A stretch of DNA of 64,000 nucleotides from JBGSMF01 sp964651475 (lineage in GTDB: Bacteria > Chloroflexota > Anaerolineae > Fen-1058). Of the stretch, positions 7,708 to 16,671 are shown in pieces (position 1 is the stretch's first letter; every line of letters begins with the position of its first letter). Where the stretch lies: positions 1 to 64,000 of the forward strand of contig CAZYXV010000019.1 of assembly GCA_964651475.1 (NCBI GenBank), in the 5' to 3' direction. The notes below the pieces were generated by a model. The model was not told where the DNA came from and ran no database searches. It worked only from the letters and a program-made list of their open reading frames with translations. The position numbers and the translations under genes are program-made.

Positions 7708-10700
7708 TCAGGCGTTCTTCATCACAACCGGCAGGTATATCTTGTACTCTGTCGGCGGCGTGACCCCTTCTATCACGGTGAGGGTCTCCGCATAGTCGGC
7801 GTGGCCGACGTGGCCGGTTCCGATGCAGTTATCGGCATTGACCGTGACGGTAAAGGTGCCCGTCACCGCAAAGAGGTAAGACACCAGCGTGCCCGTGCCG
7901 ATGCTGGTTCCGTCCACGTCCCAGGTGAGGACCGGCGAGGTGGCGTTGCTGGGCGTGTAGGTGGCGGTGAAGGTAACGGTGTCGCCCGCATAGATGGTGG
8001 CCGGCGTGTACTCGTACTTCACCCCAGTGACGGCGATGCACGGCGGCGGAGCTTCCTGGATGACGCAGGTCTTTTCTATCGAGTCCGTGCCGTACTTGTT
8101 GCTGATTTGCAGCGACACGGTGTAGGTGTCTGCGGCCACGTAGAGGTGAGACGGGTTCTCTGTAAAGGCCAACCCGCCATCGCCAAAGCTCCACAAGAAC
8201 GCCGTAAAGGGCCGCGCGCCGGTGCTGGTGTTGGTAAAGTGTGACGTCTGCCCAATCACGTCCGGGCAAGAGCTGTCAAAGTCAGCCGTGGGCGGCTCGC
8301 CCACCACCACCACGTCGTCGGAGCATACGCTCAGGCCCCACGCGTTGGTCGCCGTCAGGTAGACGGTGTAGGTGTTGGCCGCCGTGTAGGCGTGAATGGG
8401 GTTCGTGGCCGTGCTGATTGCGCCGTCGCCAAAATCCCACTCGTAGCTGATCGGCTCCGAGCCGGTGCTCTGGTTGGTGAACTGGACCGGCTCGTTTTCG
8501 CCGGGCTGCGCCGGCGCGAACGTAAAGCCGCACGTCGGCGACACAACCACCATCACCGCGTGCTGCGCGCTATCCGTCTCGTAAGGGCTGGTCACCACCA
8601 GCGTCACCGTGTAGGCGCCAATGCCAGCGTAGGTGTACGCCGGATTCTGGAGCGCGCTGCCGCCCACGCCGTCGCCAAAGTCCCACTCGTATTCAAAAGG
8701 CCCGCTGCCGGTGGATTGATCCGTGAACTGCATCGGATCGCCCACGTACACCGGGCTGTTGCTGGTGAACGCGGCCACGAGCGGGTTCCAGGTGACATTG
8801 ACCACCTGCTCCACGCTATCCGCCCCATACGTGCTGGTGACGTTGAGCGTAACGGTATAGTGCCCGCCCAGCGCGTAGGTGTAAGCCGGGTTCGTCGCGT
8901 GGCTGCTGCCCACGCCGTCGCCAAAGTCCCACGTATAGTACAGCACGCCCGAACCCCACGACTGGTTCGTAAATTGCATGGGCGTGCCCACCAACACCGG
9001 GCTGTTGCTGGTGAACGCGGCGTGCGGCGGTTCGGGCGCGGCCACCACGCTGATCGTGCCGGTCACCACGTCATAGCCGCAGATGTTGGTGACGGTGAGG
9101 ACAATGTTGTACGTGTTGGCGGCGGCATAGCTGTGCGAGGCGGATGCGCCGCTCGCGCCGCTGCCATCGCCAAAATCCCACTCGTACGTCACACCCGCCG
9201 GCGTGCCTGAAACCAGCGTGCCGGTAAAGTTAACCGTCTCGCCCACCAGCGGCGTGAGCGGGTCAAACTCGAGCGCGCCTTGGGGCGGCTCGCAGGCGGG
9301 GCATTGCACCAGGCGCTCGCCTTCAAGCGCCATGTGCCAGACGCCGCCTTCGTTAGTGCGGCCAGAAACAAACCAGAACTCGTTGCCATCGCCATCGCCC
9401 TGCGCGCCATACAGGCAGCGCGGCAGGCTGGGCAACGTCATCCACTGCCCGGTGAGCGTGTCAAACGCCACCGCGTTGGTGCTGCACGTCCAGGTGGCGC
9501 CAGTGTCAATATCGCCGCCGTTAAAGGCCAGCAGGTAGCGGTCGTGCTTGACGCCGTCGCCATACGGCGCCCAACCCTGGAAGCCGCCATCCGGATCGGG
9601 CATGGCTGGCCCAAACGTCCAACTGTCAGTAGCCGGGTCATAGATTTCCAGGCTGTCGCGCATGATCTGCCCGCCGGTCCAGCCGCCGGCGACGTAGATA
9701 TAATCGCCGATGGCAGCCGCCGCCGCTAAACCGCGCGTCTGGCTCATGGGCGCGCCCACTCGCCACGTATCGGAAGCAGGATTGTAGATATAGAGTGTAT
9801 TGGTAAACTGCGCATTAGCGTCCAACCCTCCTATAACGTACAACTCGCCGTTATAGGCCACACCCGAAGCATAAGCCAGCCCGCCGCTGTAGGGCAGCGA
9901 CGCGCCCAGCGACCACGTTTCGGCAACGGGATCATAGATTTGCAGCAGGTCCAGGCGCGGGCCGGGAGCGTTGGGGGCGACCGTGCTGACGTTGCCGCCG
10001 GGTATATAGATCTTGTCGCCGATGGTCACGGCATCCATGCCATAGGTGCCGCTGAGCATGACGGTCGTCGTCGTCCAGGAATCGGCTGCGATATCGTAGC
10101 GGTTGACCTGGTCAATCCACGTCCACCAACCGGTTTCGCCGCCGAACTGGTACAGGGCGTCATCGTAGTAAGCCACGGCGTGGTAGCGCGTGCCTCGCAG
10201 CGTCGGCGTTATGGATTCCCATCCCATGGCAAGATCATAGGATGTGGTATCTAATAACGCCAAATCGTTCAGGCCGCTGCCCTGCGCGGCCGCCGTGATG
10301 GTCACCACATCCGTATCACCTCCCGTCAGCCACGGCACCTCGACGGTGACCGTGACCACGCCCGAAGCGCCGGGATCGAGCGCCAGTTGGTCGGGATTGA
10401 CGGTGGTGGGCCAGGCGTTGCCGGCCAGGGTGATATCAAGCACGTCGGCCGCGTCGTTGTTATTGGCAACAGTCAACGGATAGTCTATTGTGCCGCCCTG
10501 GCAGACGCTGCCGCTCTGGTCGGGGTCAATGGACACGGAGGGGCAGGGATACCAGGGGGGAACACCCAGCATCACATCGTCCAGGTAAAAATTATCGCCG
10601 TCGTCGTTTTCCATGACGAACGCCACATAGATATCCTGGCCGATGTAGGCGCTCAGGTCCACTGTAAAGTTCTGGTAAACGTCATAGATAAAGTCGGTTT

Positions 10701-12507
10701 CGTAATAGGTGGCGACGGTGATAAAGTCGGCGTGGGTGGTTTGTGACCCTGTCGAAACTCGCACGGTGTAGATGTTGCCATAGTCGGAGCTATACCCATC
10801 GCGGGCGTAAAAAGATAGCAGGCTGGCGCCCGCCTCGAGGCGCACCTGCGGCGTGACCAGCCAGTCTTCGGCCGTCCCGCCGGTTACGTCCTCGTAACGG
10901 ACATAAGCGTGGGCCGCGCCAGTGTTGGGAGCCAAAGTTGAGCGCACCCAGTTCTGGCCCGTTCCCAATCCATTTTCGCCGATAAAGCTCGCCCAGCCGG
11001 CCGGCGGGAACGCGGCGCCTTCAAACCCTTCAGCCAGCATTGGCGCCGCATAAACCGGCCTGACCGGCGGCGATTCAACCGTCACCGCATCGGGCGCCAG
11101 GCTATCGCTAATGTCTGCCGAGTTGACAAAGGGCGCGCCGCACACCAGCGCGTCCGTGGCCGTGGCGACGATGGTGATGGTGACGTCCAGGCCGGCGGCG
11201 AGCGGGTTGGCGGCGTCCGTGGTCCATTCGACAACATCGCCGCCGACGCTATAGCTGAGCGCGCCGCGCCCGGCCGGCGCCATCGAGGCGCCCGCCACCA
11301 GCAGCCCGGCCGGCAGTTGATCGTGCATCAAGCCGGCAGTGGAAGTATAGTCGCCGCTGTTGGTGATATAGATGGTATAGGCTAGCAGCTCGCCCATGAC
11401 CACCTCGCCGCGATCAACATCTTTCCACGAGCCGCCAAAGCCCACAGCAGGCGTCCGATTGACGACATCCATCGTCACCGCCGCGCTTGTGAGCGGGTCG
11501 CTGATGACGGCCGTGTTGGTGACGAGTTCGCCCATTCCGGCGGTGACGGTCACCTGGAAAGTGACAGTCACGCTCTCCCCAACGGTGACGAGGCCGGTCC
11601 ACTGGATGCCCGCGCTATCGTCGAGGATACCATAGCCCGCGGGATCCACCGCCGCCGTGCCTGGGATATAGCCCGCGCCGGCGGGGATGGGGTCCGTCAG
11701 CGTGGCCGTGCCAGATAGATTACCGCTGTTGCTGATGACGATGGTGTACGTGAGCGTATCGCCGGGCAGCACGGTGCCGGCCGGGTCAACCGTCTTGGTC
11801 GAGCCATCGTAGACCGGCGCCGGCTCAACAACTGCTACATCGTCAATATACCACTCGTCAGCCCAGTCGCCCTCATACCGGAAAGCCAGGCAGACGCGCT
11901 GACCTGCGTAGGCGCTCAAGTCAACACTTTTTTCTTCCCAGGTATAGCCTGTGCCAACGCCCAATTCAACCACCTCAGCAAATTGGCCATCGTTAGGGTC
12001 GCAACTCCCTGTGGAGGCCCAGATGCCGTGGTATTCATAATAACTAGCATAGGTTTGATACTGCCAGAAGACGAGCGCGTTACTGACAGTTGGGGTAACA
12101 ACTGGCATTACCAGCCAGGCGATGGCTGATGTAGCCAAATCGTCATCATTGTGGTAAGCGGAGTGAGTAGGGGAGTGCGCATACGAAGTGTTCCACACCC
12201 AACCGGGGTCAGAAGCATCGCCGGTTTCGTAGAGGGCCCAACCGGTCGGTGGGAATGTGCCCTCAAAATCCTCCGGTCCGAAAACATTTGCCAGAATGCC
12301 GTTGGGCGATTCGGTTGGCAAAGCTTTTGAAACCGGCGCTGCCGCCTCAGGCTGTTTTTCAGTTTTTGCACCGGGCGCTCGCTCGCTCGTGCCGGTTTCC
12401 GTCTTGGCAGGCGGTTGAGGTGGGGCCGCCGCGGCCGGCAATACGAGCAGGCCGGCGAGCAACAGCAAGGTCAAAGCGACAGTCGTAATAGTTGCGATCT
12501 TTTTCAT
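7708..12507 (-). CDS. Giant secreted PKD/Kelch/DUF11 adhesin-like protein
   Basis: 1599 residues. A Sec signal peptide (basic MKK, hydrophobic core, AAA cleavage zone near 27) precedes a Pro/Thr/Glu linker. Next come a cleaved-adhesin (choice-of-anchor J) type domain with FPPTGW and WYIDDV (about 76-230), DUF11-like repeats (about 235-480; GDTLTYTI, NSG), a second anchor-J-type domain (about 490-660) and Kelch-like beta-propeller repeats (about 755-1060; IPGGNVS, YVIGGLD, YVAGGW). Four or five PKD domains with (Y/W)xWDFGDG follow (about 1075-1500), then a final Ig-like domain. It ends YKIYLPVVMKNA, the tail shared with the next four genes. The likely role is adhesion or polymer binding outside the cell. 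The ATG has GAGGAG upstream. Confidence 0.85.
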   Translation of the reverse strand: MKKIATITTVALTLLLLAGLLVLPAAAAPPQPPAKTETGTSERAPGAKTEKQPEAAAPVSKALPTESPNGILANVFGPEDFEGTFPPTGWALYETGDASDPGWVWNTSYAHSPTHSAYHNDDDLATSAIAWLVMPVVTPTVSNALVFWQYQTYASYYEYHGIWASTGSCDPNDGQFAEVVELGVGTGYTWEEKSVDLSAYAGQRVCLAFRYEGDWADEWYIDDVAVVEPAPVYDGSTKTVDPAGTVLPGDTLTYTIVISNSGNLSGTATLTDPIPAGAGYIPGTAAVDPAGYGILDDSAGIQWTGLVTVGESVTVTFQVTVTAGMGELVTNTAVISDPLTSAAVTMDVVNRTPAVGFGGSWKDVDRGEVVMGELLAYTIYITNSGDYTSTAGLMHDQLPAGLLVAGASMAPAGRGALSYSVGGDVVEWTTDAANPLAAGLDVTITIVATATDALVCGAPFVNSADISDSLAPDAVTVESPPVRPVYAAPMLAEGFEGAAFPPAGWASFIGENGLGTGQNWVRSTLAPNTGAAHAYVRYEDVTGGTAEDWLVTPQVRLEAGASLLSFYARDGYSSDYGNIYTVRVSTGSQTTHADFITVATYYETDFIYDVYQNFTVDLSAYIGQDIYVAFVMENDDGDNFYLDDVMLGVPPWYPCPSVSIDPDQSGSVCQGGTIDYPLTVANNNDAADVLDITLAGNAWPTTVNPDQLALDPGASGVVTVTVEVPWLTGGDTDVVTITAAAQGSGLNDLALLDTTSYDLAMGWESITPTLRGTRYHAVAYYDDALYQFGGETGWWTWIDQVNRYDIAADSWTTTTVMLSGTYGMDAVTIGDKIYIPGGNVSTVAPNAPGPRLDLLQIYDPVAETWSLGASLPYSGGLAYASGVAYNGELYVIGGLDANAQFTNTLYIYNPASDTWRVGAPMSQTRGLAAAAAIGDYIYVAGGWTGGQIMRDSLEIYDPATDSWTFGPAMPDPDGGFQGWAPYGDGVKHDRYLLAFNGGDIDTGATWTCSTNAVAFDTLTGQWMTLPSLPRCLYGAQGDGDGNEFWFVSGRTNEGGVWHMALEGERLVQCPACEPPQGALEFDPLTPLVGETVNFTGTLVSGTPAGVTYEWDFGDGSGASGASASHSYAAANTYNIVLTVTNICGYDVVTGTISVVAAPEPPHAAFTSNSPVLVGTPMQFTNQSWGSGVLYYTWDFGDGVGSSHATNPAYTYALGGHYTVTLNVTSTYGADSVEQVVNVTWNPLVAAFTSNSPVYVGDPMQFTDQSTGSGPFEYEWDFGDGVGGSALQNPAYTYAGIGAYTVTLVVTSPYETDSAQHAVMVVVSPTCGFTFAPAQPGENEPVQFTNQSTGSEPISYEWDFGDGAISTATNPIHAYTAANTYTVYLTATNAWGLSVCSDDVVVVGEPPTADFDSSCPDVIGQTSHFTNTSTGARPFTAFLWSFGDGGLAFTENPSHLYVAADTYTVSLQISNKYGTDSIEKTCVIQEAPPPCIAVTGVKYEYTPATIYAGDTVTFTATYTPSNATSPVLTWDVDGTSIGTGTLVSYLFAVTGTFTVTVNADNCIGTGHVGHADYAETLTVIEGVTPPTEYKIYLPVVMKNA

Positions 12508-12526
12508 GATTCTCCTCGCTATGTGT

Positions 12527-12562
12527 GTTTGATGTGAGGGGTGACATCATTTCACATCAAAC
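12527..12562. promoter_or_regulatory. Inverted repeat in the leader of the PKD/Kelch gene
   Basis: GTTTGATGTGA (12527-12537) and TCACATCAAAC (12552-12562) form a perfect 11-bp inverted repeat with a 14-bp centre, 20-55 bp upstream of the ATG. It could be an operator for a dimeric repressor or a leader hairpin controlling translation. No T-run follows. Confidence 0.45.
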
Positions 12563-12729
12563 GTTATGTGTTTAAATAATGCTGATGAGATTAAGATTAT
12601 GGTTAGGTTAATTAAACAACAAGAGGATTGCACATTCGTTTATTCACGCGACAAACGTATAAGAACCACCTCCTTCCAACAACCTGTTTGGGCCGGCACC
12701 CCTATGCCAGTCTCAACAGTCTCCGTATC

Positions 12730-12868
12730 CGTAGGAGCGCCTTCCCTGTCTAGCGCCAGGCAGGCGCGTTGGTGACCTCCAGGCGCGACCGTCGCGCCCA
12801 GCCAGGCCGACAAAGCAATCTCGGTTCTGCAGCGTGGAGATTGCTTCGACCCTGCGGGTCTCGCAATG
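12730..12868. repeat. Interspersed palindromic repeats
   Basis: CGTAGGAGCGCCTTCCCTGT at 12730 begins a segment clearly related to the reverse complement of 22443-22514 (same order of CCTGTCT, GCCAGG, CAGGCGCG and GTCGCGCCC blocks). Next to it, CAAAGCAATCTC and GGAGATTGCTTCG bracket 12811-12868, ending CTCGCAATGACG, a second element of the kind often dispersed between genes in bacteria. No transposase is present, so they resemble REP/MITE-like elements. Confidence 0.6.
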
Positions 12869-13043
12869 ACGCCCACACTGCGCAAAAGAGCCAATCGTGA
12901 AACTCGAGGCAAGCGATTTTTTGCAAGCGTCCGCGTCTTGCATGCGCGGTCAAGGCTTGAATTGCCGCACCTGGGAGATAGTCCATTCGAGAGTCAATAG
13001 CAGCCCGTAAAGTATAACGGAAAACAGGCCGTTTGGATATGGC

Positions 13044-14924
13044 CTATGGATAATTCATGAGCAGCGCCGGGAGATACACGCGCGCCCGCGCCGCAAAGAG
13101 CGTGATGTGAGCGGCATTGTTGCCAAGGTTCTGGTCCGATTTGGCGTCCATGGGCGCGCTGACCTGGATGGTGTACACGCCCGGCGTTGTGATGAGCAGC
13201 GTGCTGGTAAGCCTGGCCGACGCGCCCGGATCGAGCGCAGGCGATGGGATCGTTTGACTCAGGTACAACGTTCCCGCCGCGTAGGTGACGCTGGATTCGA
13301 CCAGGCCGGGCGAGGCTGGCCAATTCCCCTCGTTGCTCAACGTGATCGTGATGGTGGCCGTGCTCGGCGCGCCCAGCAAAAACGTGGAAGGGACGCTGGC
13401 CGCCAGCGATGCGATGGCCAGGTCGGGCATCCAGCCAATGCGATAATCCAGGTGCTGGACGGTGCGCCGGGCATGGCTGATGGTCTGGCTGGGGTCGAGA
13501 TCAAAGGTCAGCGTATACATCAGGCCGGGCGTCAATACCCAGCTGGCGTTTATTTGCGGTTGGGTTCCGCCGTAGCGCGTGAGCACCTGCCCTGCCGTCA
13601 CGGCGCGGCTGGCATAGAGCTGGCCCGAAGCGTAATCGCGCTGCGACAGGCGCGCCGGCACAGCCGGTTCGGAGCGCGTGCCGTGATTATCCACCTGCAC
13701 CGCCAGCGAGGCGGTGAACGGCGCCGCGCCCCACAAGGGCATGGACGGCGTGGCCAGCGGCGCGGGGTACACGTCCGCGTAAAGCGTCCAGTTCTGGGCG
13801 GAAAGTTGCGCCATCGCCCCGCCGGCCGGCGTGAGCGATCCGTCAGGATACCCCGACACACCATAAAAAACCAGGTCGCCGCCGTAATAGGAATCGTACA
13901 ACGAGTACCAGGCCCACAACTGCACCAGCCGGTTGCCGTCGGCGGGGTAGCCAATCAACTCGTCGGTGGCCGTCATAAAGTGCGTAAAGCAGCCCACCAG
14001 GTAATCGTGGCTAACCTGGCGCGTAAAGCGCAGGCCGTCCATGACGTACGAGCCGTCGTCGGGCACCAATTGCCCAAATTCGGTGATGATGAGAGGCTTG
14101 TCGCGCTCGCCGCGCTCGGCCATCCACTGGCGCATGGCGCGCAGGTTTTGCGCCAAGATGCCCAGGTCCACCATCTGCGCCCAGTTGTAGGTCCACCCCA
14201 CGCTGCTGCTGGCGTCGGGCGGCACGCCCGCGCCCGAAAAGCCGGCGCGCTCCTGAAAAGCGTACAGGTGAATGTTCCACACATCCGTCGGCAGGCGCTC
14301 GCCGTACAATTGCTCGTAACGGTTCAGCACCTTGTCCAGGTATTCCAATCGCAGCGGCGAAGGCTGGACGATGGCGCCGATGGCGACCCGCGCCGTGGGA
14401 TCGTGCGCCTTGATGAAGGTGTAAAACTCGTGATACAGTTCGGCGTACAGGTTCGGCATGATGGGGCTGCAATTATAAATCGAATCCGGCTCGTTTCCGA
14501 TCAGCCACAGCGCGCCGGGATTGGCGCGCAGGTTGTTGATCAGCGCCGTGCCGGTGATGGACTCTTGCACCTGGCTGCGCGTCGAGGCCGGGATTTTGCT
14601 GGTGCTGCAATTATTCGTGTTGACCTTGAAGCTGATCGTGCGGGCGTATTCGGCGCCGTCGGGGTGATAGGGAGTGGAGCTGCTCCCCCAATCCACGTAC
14701 CAACCCACTTTAAGCGCTGGGCTGTATACATAGCTCGACAGCGGCGGGCGCACGCCCATCCCCATCCGGTCGCTTTCGGAAGGATAAGGCGGGAAGAAAA
14801 AATCGCCGCTGGCATACGACTTGTACGCCAGCGCAGTCTCTTGCTCCGAGGCGCTCGACCACGCGGCGATCAACAACACCGCCAGCGCCGGAAGCACGGC
14901 CAGAACCAATCGCTTGAACCTCAT
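13044..14924 (-). CDS. Secreted clan GH-A-like glycoside hydrolase with CARDB-like domain
   Basis: 626 residues with a signal peptide (MRFKRLVLAVLPALAVLLIA...). Residues about 70-400 look like a TIM-barrel retaining glycosidase: LIGNEPD gives a candidate acid/base Glu145 after strand 4, and LIITEFG gives a candidate nucleophile Glu282 after strand 7. WNIHLYAF lies between them. The family is uncertain (GH39-like or the catalytic-core superfamily). From about 500, DLAIASLAASVPSTF and NEGNWPASPG resemble a CARDB domain. The C-terminus RVYLPALLMNYP is the locus-wide tail. The substrate cannot be read; an extracellular glycan is inferred. Confidence 0.7.
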   Translation of the reverse strand: MRFKRLVLAVLPALAVLLIAAWSSASEQETALAYKSYASGDFFFPPYPSESDRMGMGVRPPLSSYVYSPALKVGWYVDWGSSSTPYHPDGAEYARTISFKVNTNNCSTSKIPASTRSQVQESITGTALINNLRANPGALWLIGNEPDSIYNCSPIMPNLYAELYHEFYTFIKAHDPTARVAIGAIVQPSPLRLEYLDKVLNRYEQLYGERLPTDVWNIHLYAFQERAGFSGAGVPPDASSSVGWTYNWAQMVDLGILAQNLRAMRQWMAERGERDKPLIITEFGQLVPDDGSYVMDGLRFTRQVSHDYLVGCFTHFMTATDELIGYPADGNRLVQLWAWYSLYDSYYGGDLVFYGVSGYPDGSLTPAGGAMAQLSAQNWTLYADVYPAPLATPSMPLWGAAPFTASLAVQVDNHGTRSEPAVPARLSQRDYASGQLYASRAVTAGQVLTRYGGTQPQINASWVLTPGLMYTLTFDLDPSQTISHARRTVQHLDYRIGWMPDLAIASLAASVPSTFLLGAPSTATITITLSNEGNWPASPGLVESSVTYAAGTLYLSQTIPSPALDPGASARLTSTLLITTPGVYTIQVSAPMDAKSDQNLGNNAAHITLFAARARVYLPALLMNYP

Positions 14925-14996
14925 TCTCCTCGTACTCCTAACTTGTTTTGTAACTGCTCGGCCCGCCGTCCCCGGCGCGGCGAGCGAGGCTGGTAG

Positions 14997-16613
14997 TTAC
15001 CCTGTTTTGAGCACCAGCGGCAAAAAGACATACCGCGACGTGTCAATCACGGTCACGTCGGCGACGGCGATAAAGACGCTCGGGCTGACTTGGGAGGTCG
15101 CCGTGATCACAGTCCACTCTACCACTCCATCGGCAGCGTCCGCCGGCGCGGTCAGGCTGAGCTGGACGGTAGCCGTCAGTCCCGCGCCTAACTGCACGGG
15201 CAGGCGCAGCGTGCCAGTAGAATAAGCGCCGCCCAACAACGTCACCGGCCAGCGCCGCAGCGAAGCCGCCTCCAGGATAAACGTGCCAGACGTGCTGCCC
15301 GTGTTGGTGATCACGTGTTGGTACGTCACGGCGCCGCCGGGCCGCGCCGGCTGGCTGTAGCCGGGCGACAGGTCCACGTCAACCGCCGGCGTGTTCACGA
15401 TGCGGCTTATCAACAATCCCAGCGCCGCCTCTACCTCGGCCGAGGTGAAATTGCAATGCCCGTAGCGCGCGCCCGGCGGGAAATTGTCGTGGCGATGTGC
15501 CCGCCCCTGCGCGGCTACTTTGGCCTGGTAAAGCGGCTCGTGCCAATACGGCACAATCTCGTCGAGCGTGGTGTGCAGCGTGACCAGCGGCGCGCGGAGC
15601 TGGCCGCTGGTTTGATAATCGGCCTCCAGCGCGTCGAGCGCGGCCGGGTCGGCGCTGAAACGCTGCGCGCCGGCGTTGAGCGCGTCGTCGTCGGCCGAGC
15701 CGGCATACACGCGGGATTGGTTATCGAATGGCTGGCCGCCCAACTTGGCCACGGCGTCGTTCGTCGCGAAAACATTGTACCACAGCACGGTGCGGATGGT
15801 ATTCGAGATCGTCTCGGTGTCGGTGGGGACGTAGGCCGCGCCTGTGACGTTCAAAAGCTGCGTGACGCTGACGGCGTTGGCCGGCTCCAAAATCGCGGGC
15901 AAGATTGTCGTCTGGTAGTGCGCATCCCAATTTTCCCTCAGCGTCTGCGGGATGGAAATGGGGCTGCCCGGCATGAGGCCGGGGAAAAAGTAATCAAAGA
16001 CGACGCGGAAATCGCCCACGTAATCAATCTGCTTGCGAAAATCGCCCACCGGCCCGCACGTGGCCAGGCCGCCGTCGAACACACCCGGATATTGCTCCAC
16101 AGACAGCGCGGTGATCAACCCGCCTTCCGACGCTCCCACCAGGTAAACGCGCCTGAGCTGTGGATGCAACTGCCTGAAAATATCCACCAGGTCCACCAGG
16201 TCGGCCATGCCGGGGCGGATGGCCAGTCCGTTGACGCTGTAGCTGGTGGTGGCAAACGCCAGCCCCAACAAATTCACCCGGTCGGGGATGGACGTGCCAT
16301 CGGGCAGCACGAGCTGCTCTTCGGGGATGCGAATGTCCTCGTCGGGAGACATGTAGCCGTGGGCAAAGACCACCAGGTCATTCCCCCAGATAAAGGGCAT
16401 GCAGATGCGATACAGCGCGCCGCTGTCTTGCTCCCCGTCTATGCACGCCATGGGCTGGTCGGGTGAAAGGGGCTCTATCGCCGGTTCCACCGCCGGGTCC
16501 ACCGCCTCGTCCGCATAAGCAGGGGCCGCCGGCAGCCACACGGCCAGGCCCAGCAAGGCAAGCGCGCCAGCAAGCCGAATCATCCAAAAAGAACATCGAG
16601 TCAATTGAAACAT
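14997..16613 (-). CDS. Secreted alpha/beta hydrolase
   Basis: 538 residues. An N-terminal hydrophobic signal segment (about 12-34) ends near AYA. The alpha/beta-hydrolase signs are VVFAHGYMSP (oxyanion region, about 81-90), the nucleophile elbow GASEGG with Ser162, TTLDEIVPYW as a plausible acid region, and a late YGHCNF as the probable catalytic His. About 100 C-terminal residues form a DUF11-like beta domain (VTYQHVITNTGSTSGTF) ending YVFLPLVLKTG. It may be an esterase, lipase or peptidase; the substrate is unknown. GGGAGGT precedes the ATG. It sits 72 bp from the previous gene, so the exoprotein genes are probably co-transcribed. Confidence 0.8.
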   Translation of the reverse strand: MFQLTRCSFWMIRLAGALALLGLAVWLPAAPAYADEAVDPAVEPAIEPLSPDQPMACIDGEQDSGALYRICMPFIWGNDLVVFAHGYMSPDEDIRIPEEQLVLPDGTSIPDRVNLLGLAFATTSYSVNGLAIRPGMADLVDLVDIFRQLHPQLRRVYLVGASEGGLITALSVEQYPGVFDGGLATCGPVGDFRKQIDYVGDFRVVFDYFFPGLMPGSPISIPQTLRENWDAHYQTTILPAILEPANAVSVTQLLNVTGAAYVPTDTETISNTIRTVLWYNVFATNDAVAKLGGQPFDNQSRVYAGSADDDALNAGAQRFSADPAALDALEADYQTSGQLRAPLVTLHTTLDEIVPYWHEPLYQAKVAAQGRAHRHDNFPPGARYGHCNFTSAEVEAALGLLISRIVNTPAVDVDLSPGYSQPARPGGAVTYQHVITNTGSTSGTFILEAASLRRWPVTLLGGAYSTGTLRLPVQLGAGLTATVQLSLTAPADAADGVVEWTVITATSQVSPSVFIAVADVTVIDTSRYVFLPLVLKTG

Positions 16614-16624
16614 CTTGACCTCCC

Positions 16625-16657
16625 AGAAACCGGGTTTTTCCCAAAAACCCGGTTTCT
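16625..16657. repeat. Perfect 15-bp inverted repeat after the S8 protease gene
   Basis: AGAAACCGGGTTTTT, a 3-nt loop, then AAAAACCCGGTTTCT. It lies between the S8 protease stop and the hydrolase start. The T-rich stem could act as a weak terminator or attenuator in either direction. The same build (15-bp stem, 3-nt loop) is seen at 29541 and 37413 with different sequence. Confidence 0.6.
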
Positions 16658-16671
16658 ATTAACCGTCACCT

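Larger units (their letters stand above)
12508..13043. other. Noncoding leader and repeat region
   Basis: 536 bp without a convincing gene. 12508-12700 is AT-rich and is the leader/promoter region of the minus-strand exoprotein gene; no single promoter stands out. 12730-12868 holds two kinds of interspersed palindromic repeat, described separately. I see no tRNA or other RNA gene here. Confidence 0.6.

Noticed and set aside
13107..14996. 629-codon plus-strand open frame
   Set aside because: Antisense of the GH-A-like hydrolase gene; no start signal and no protein-like character.
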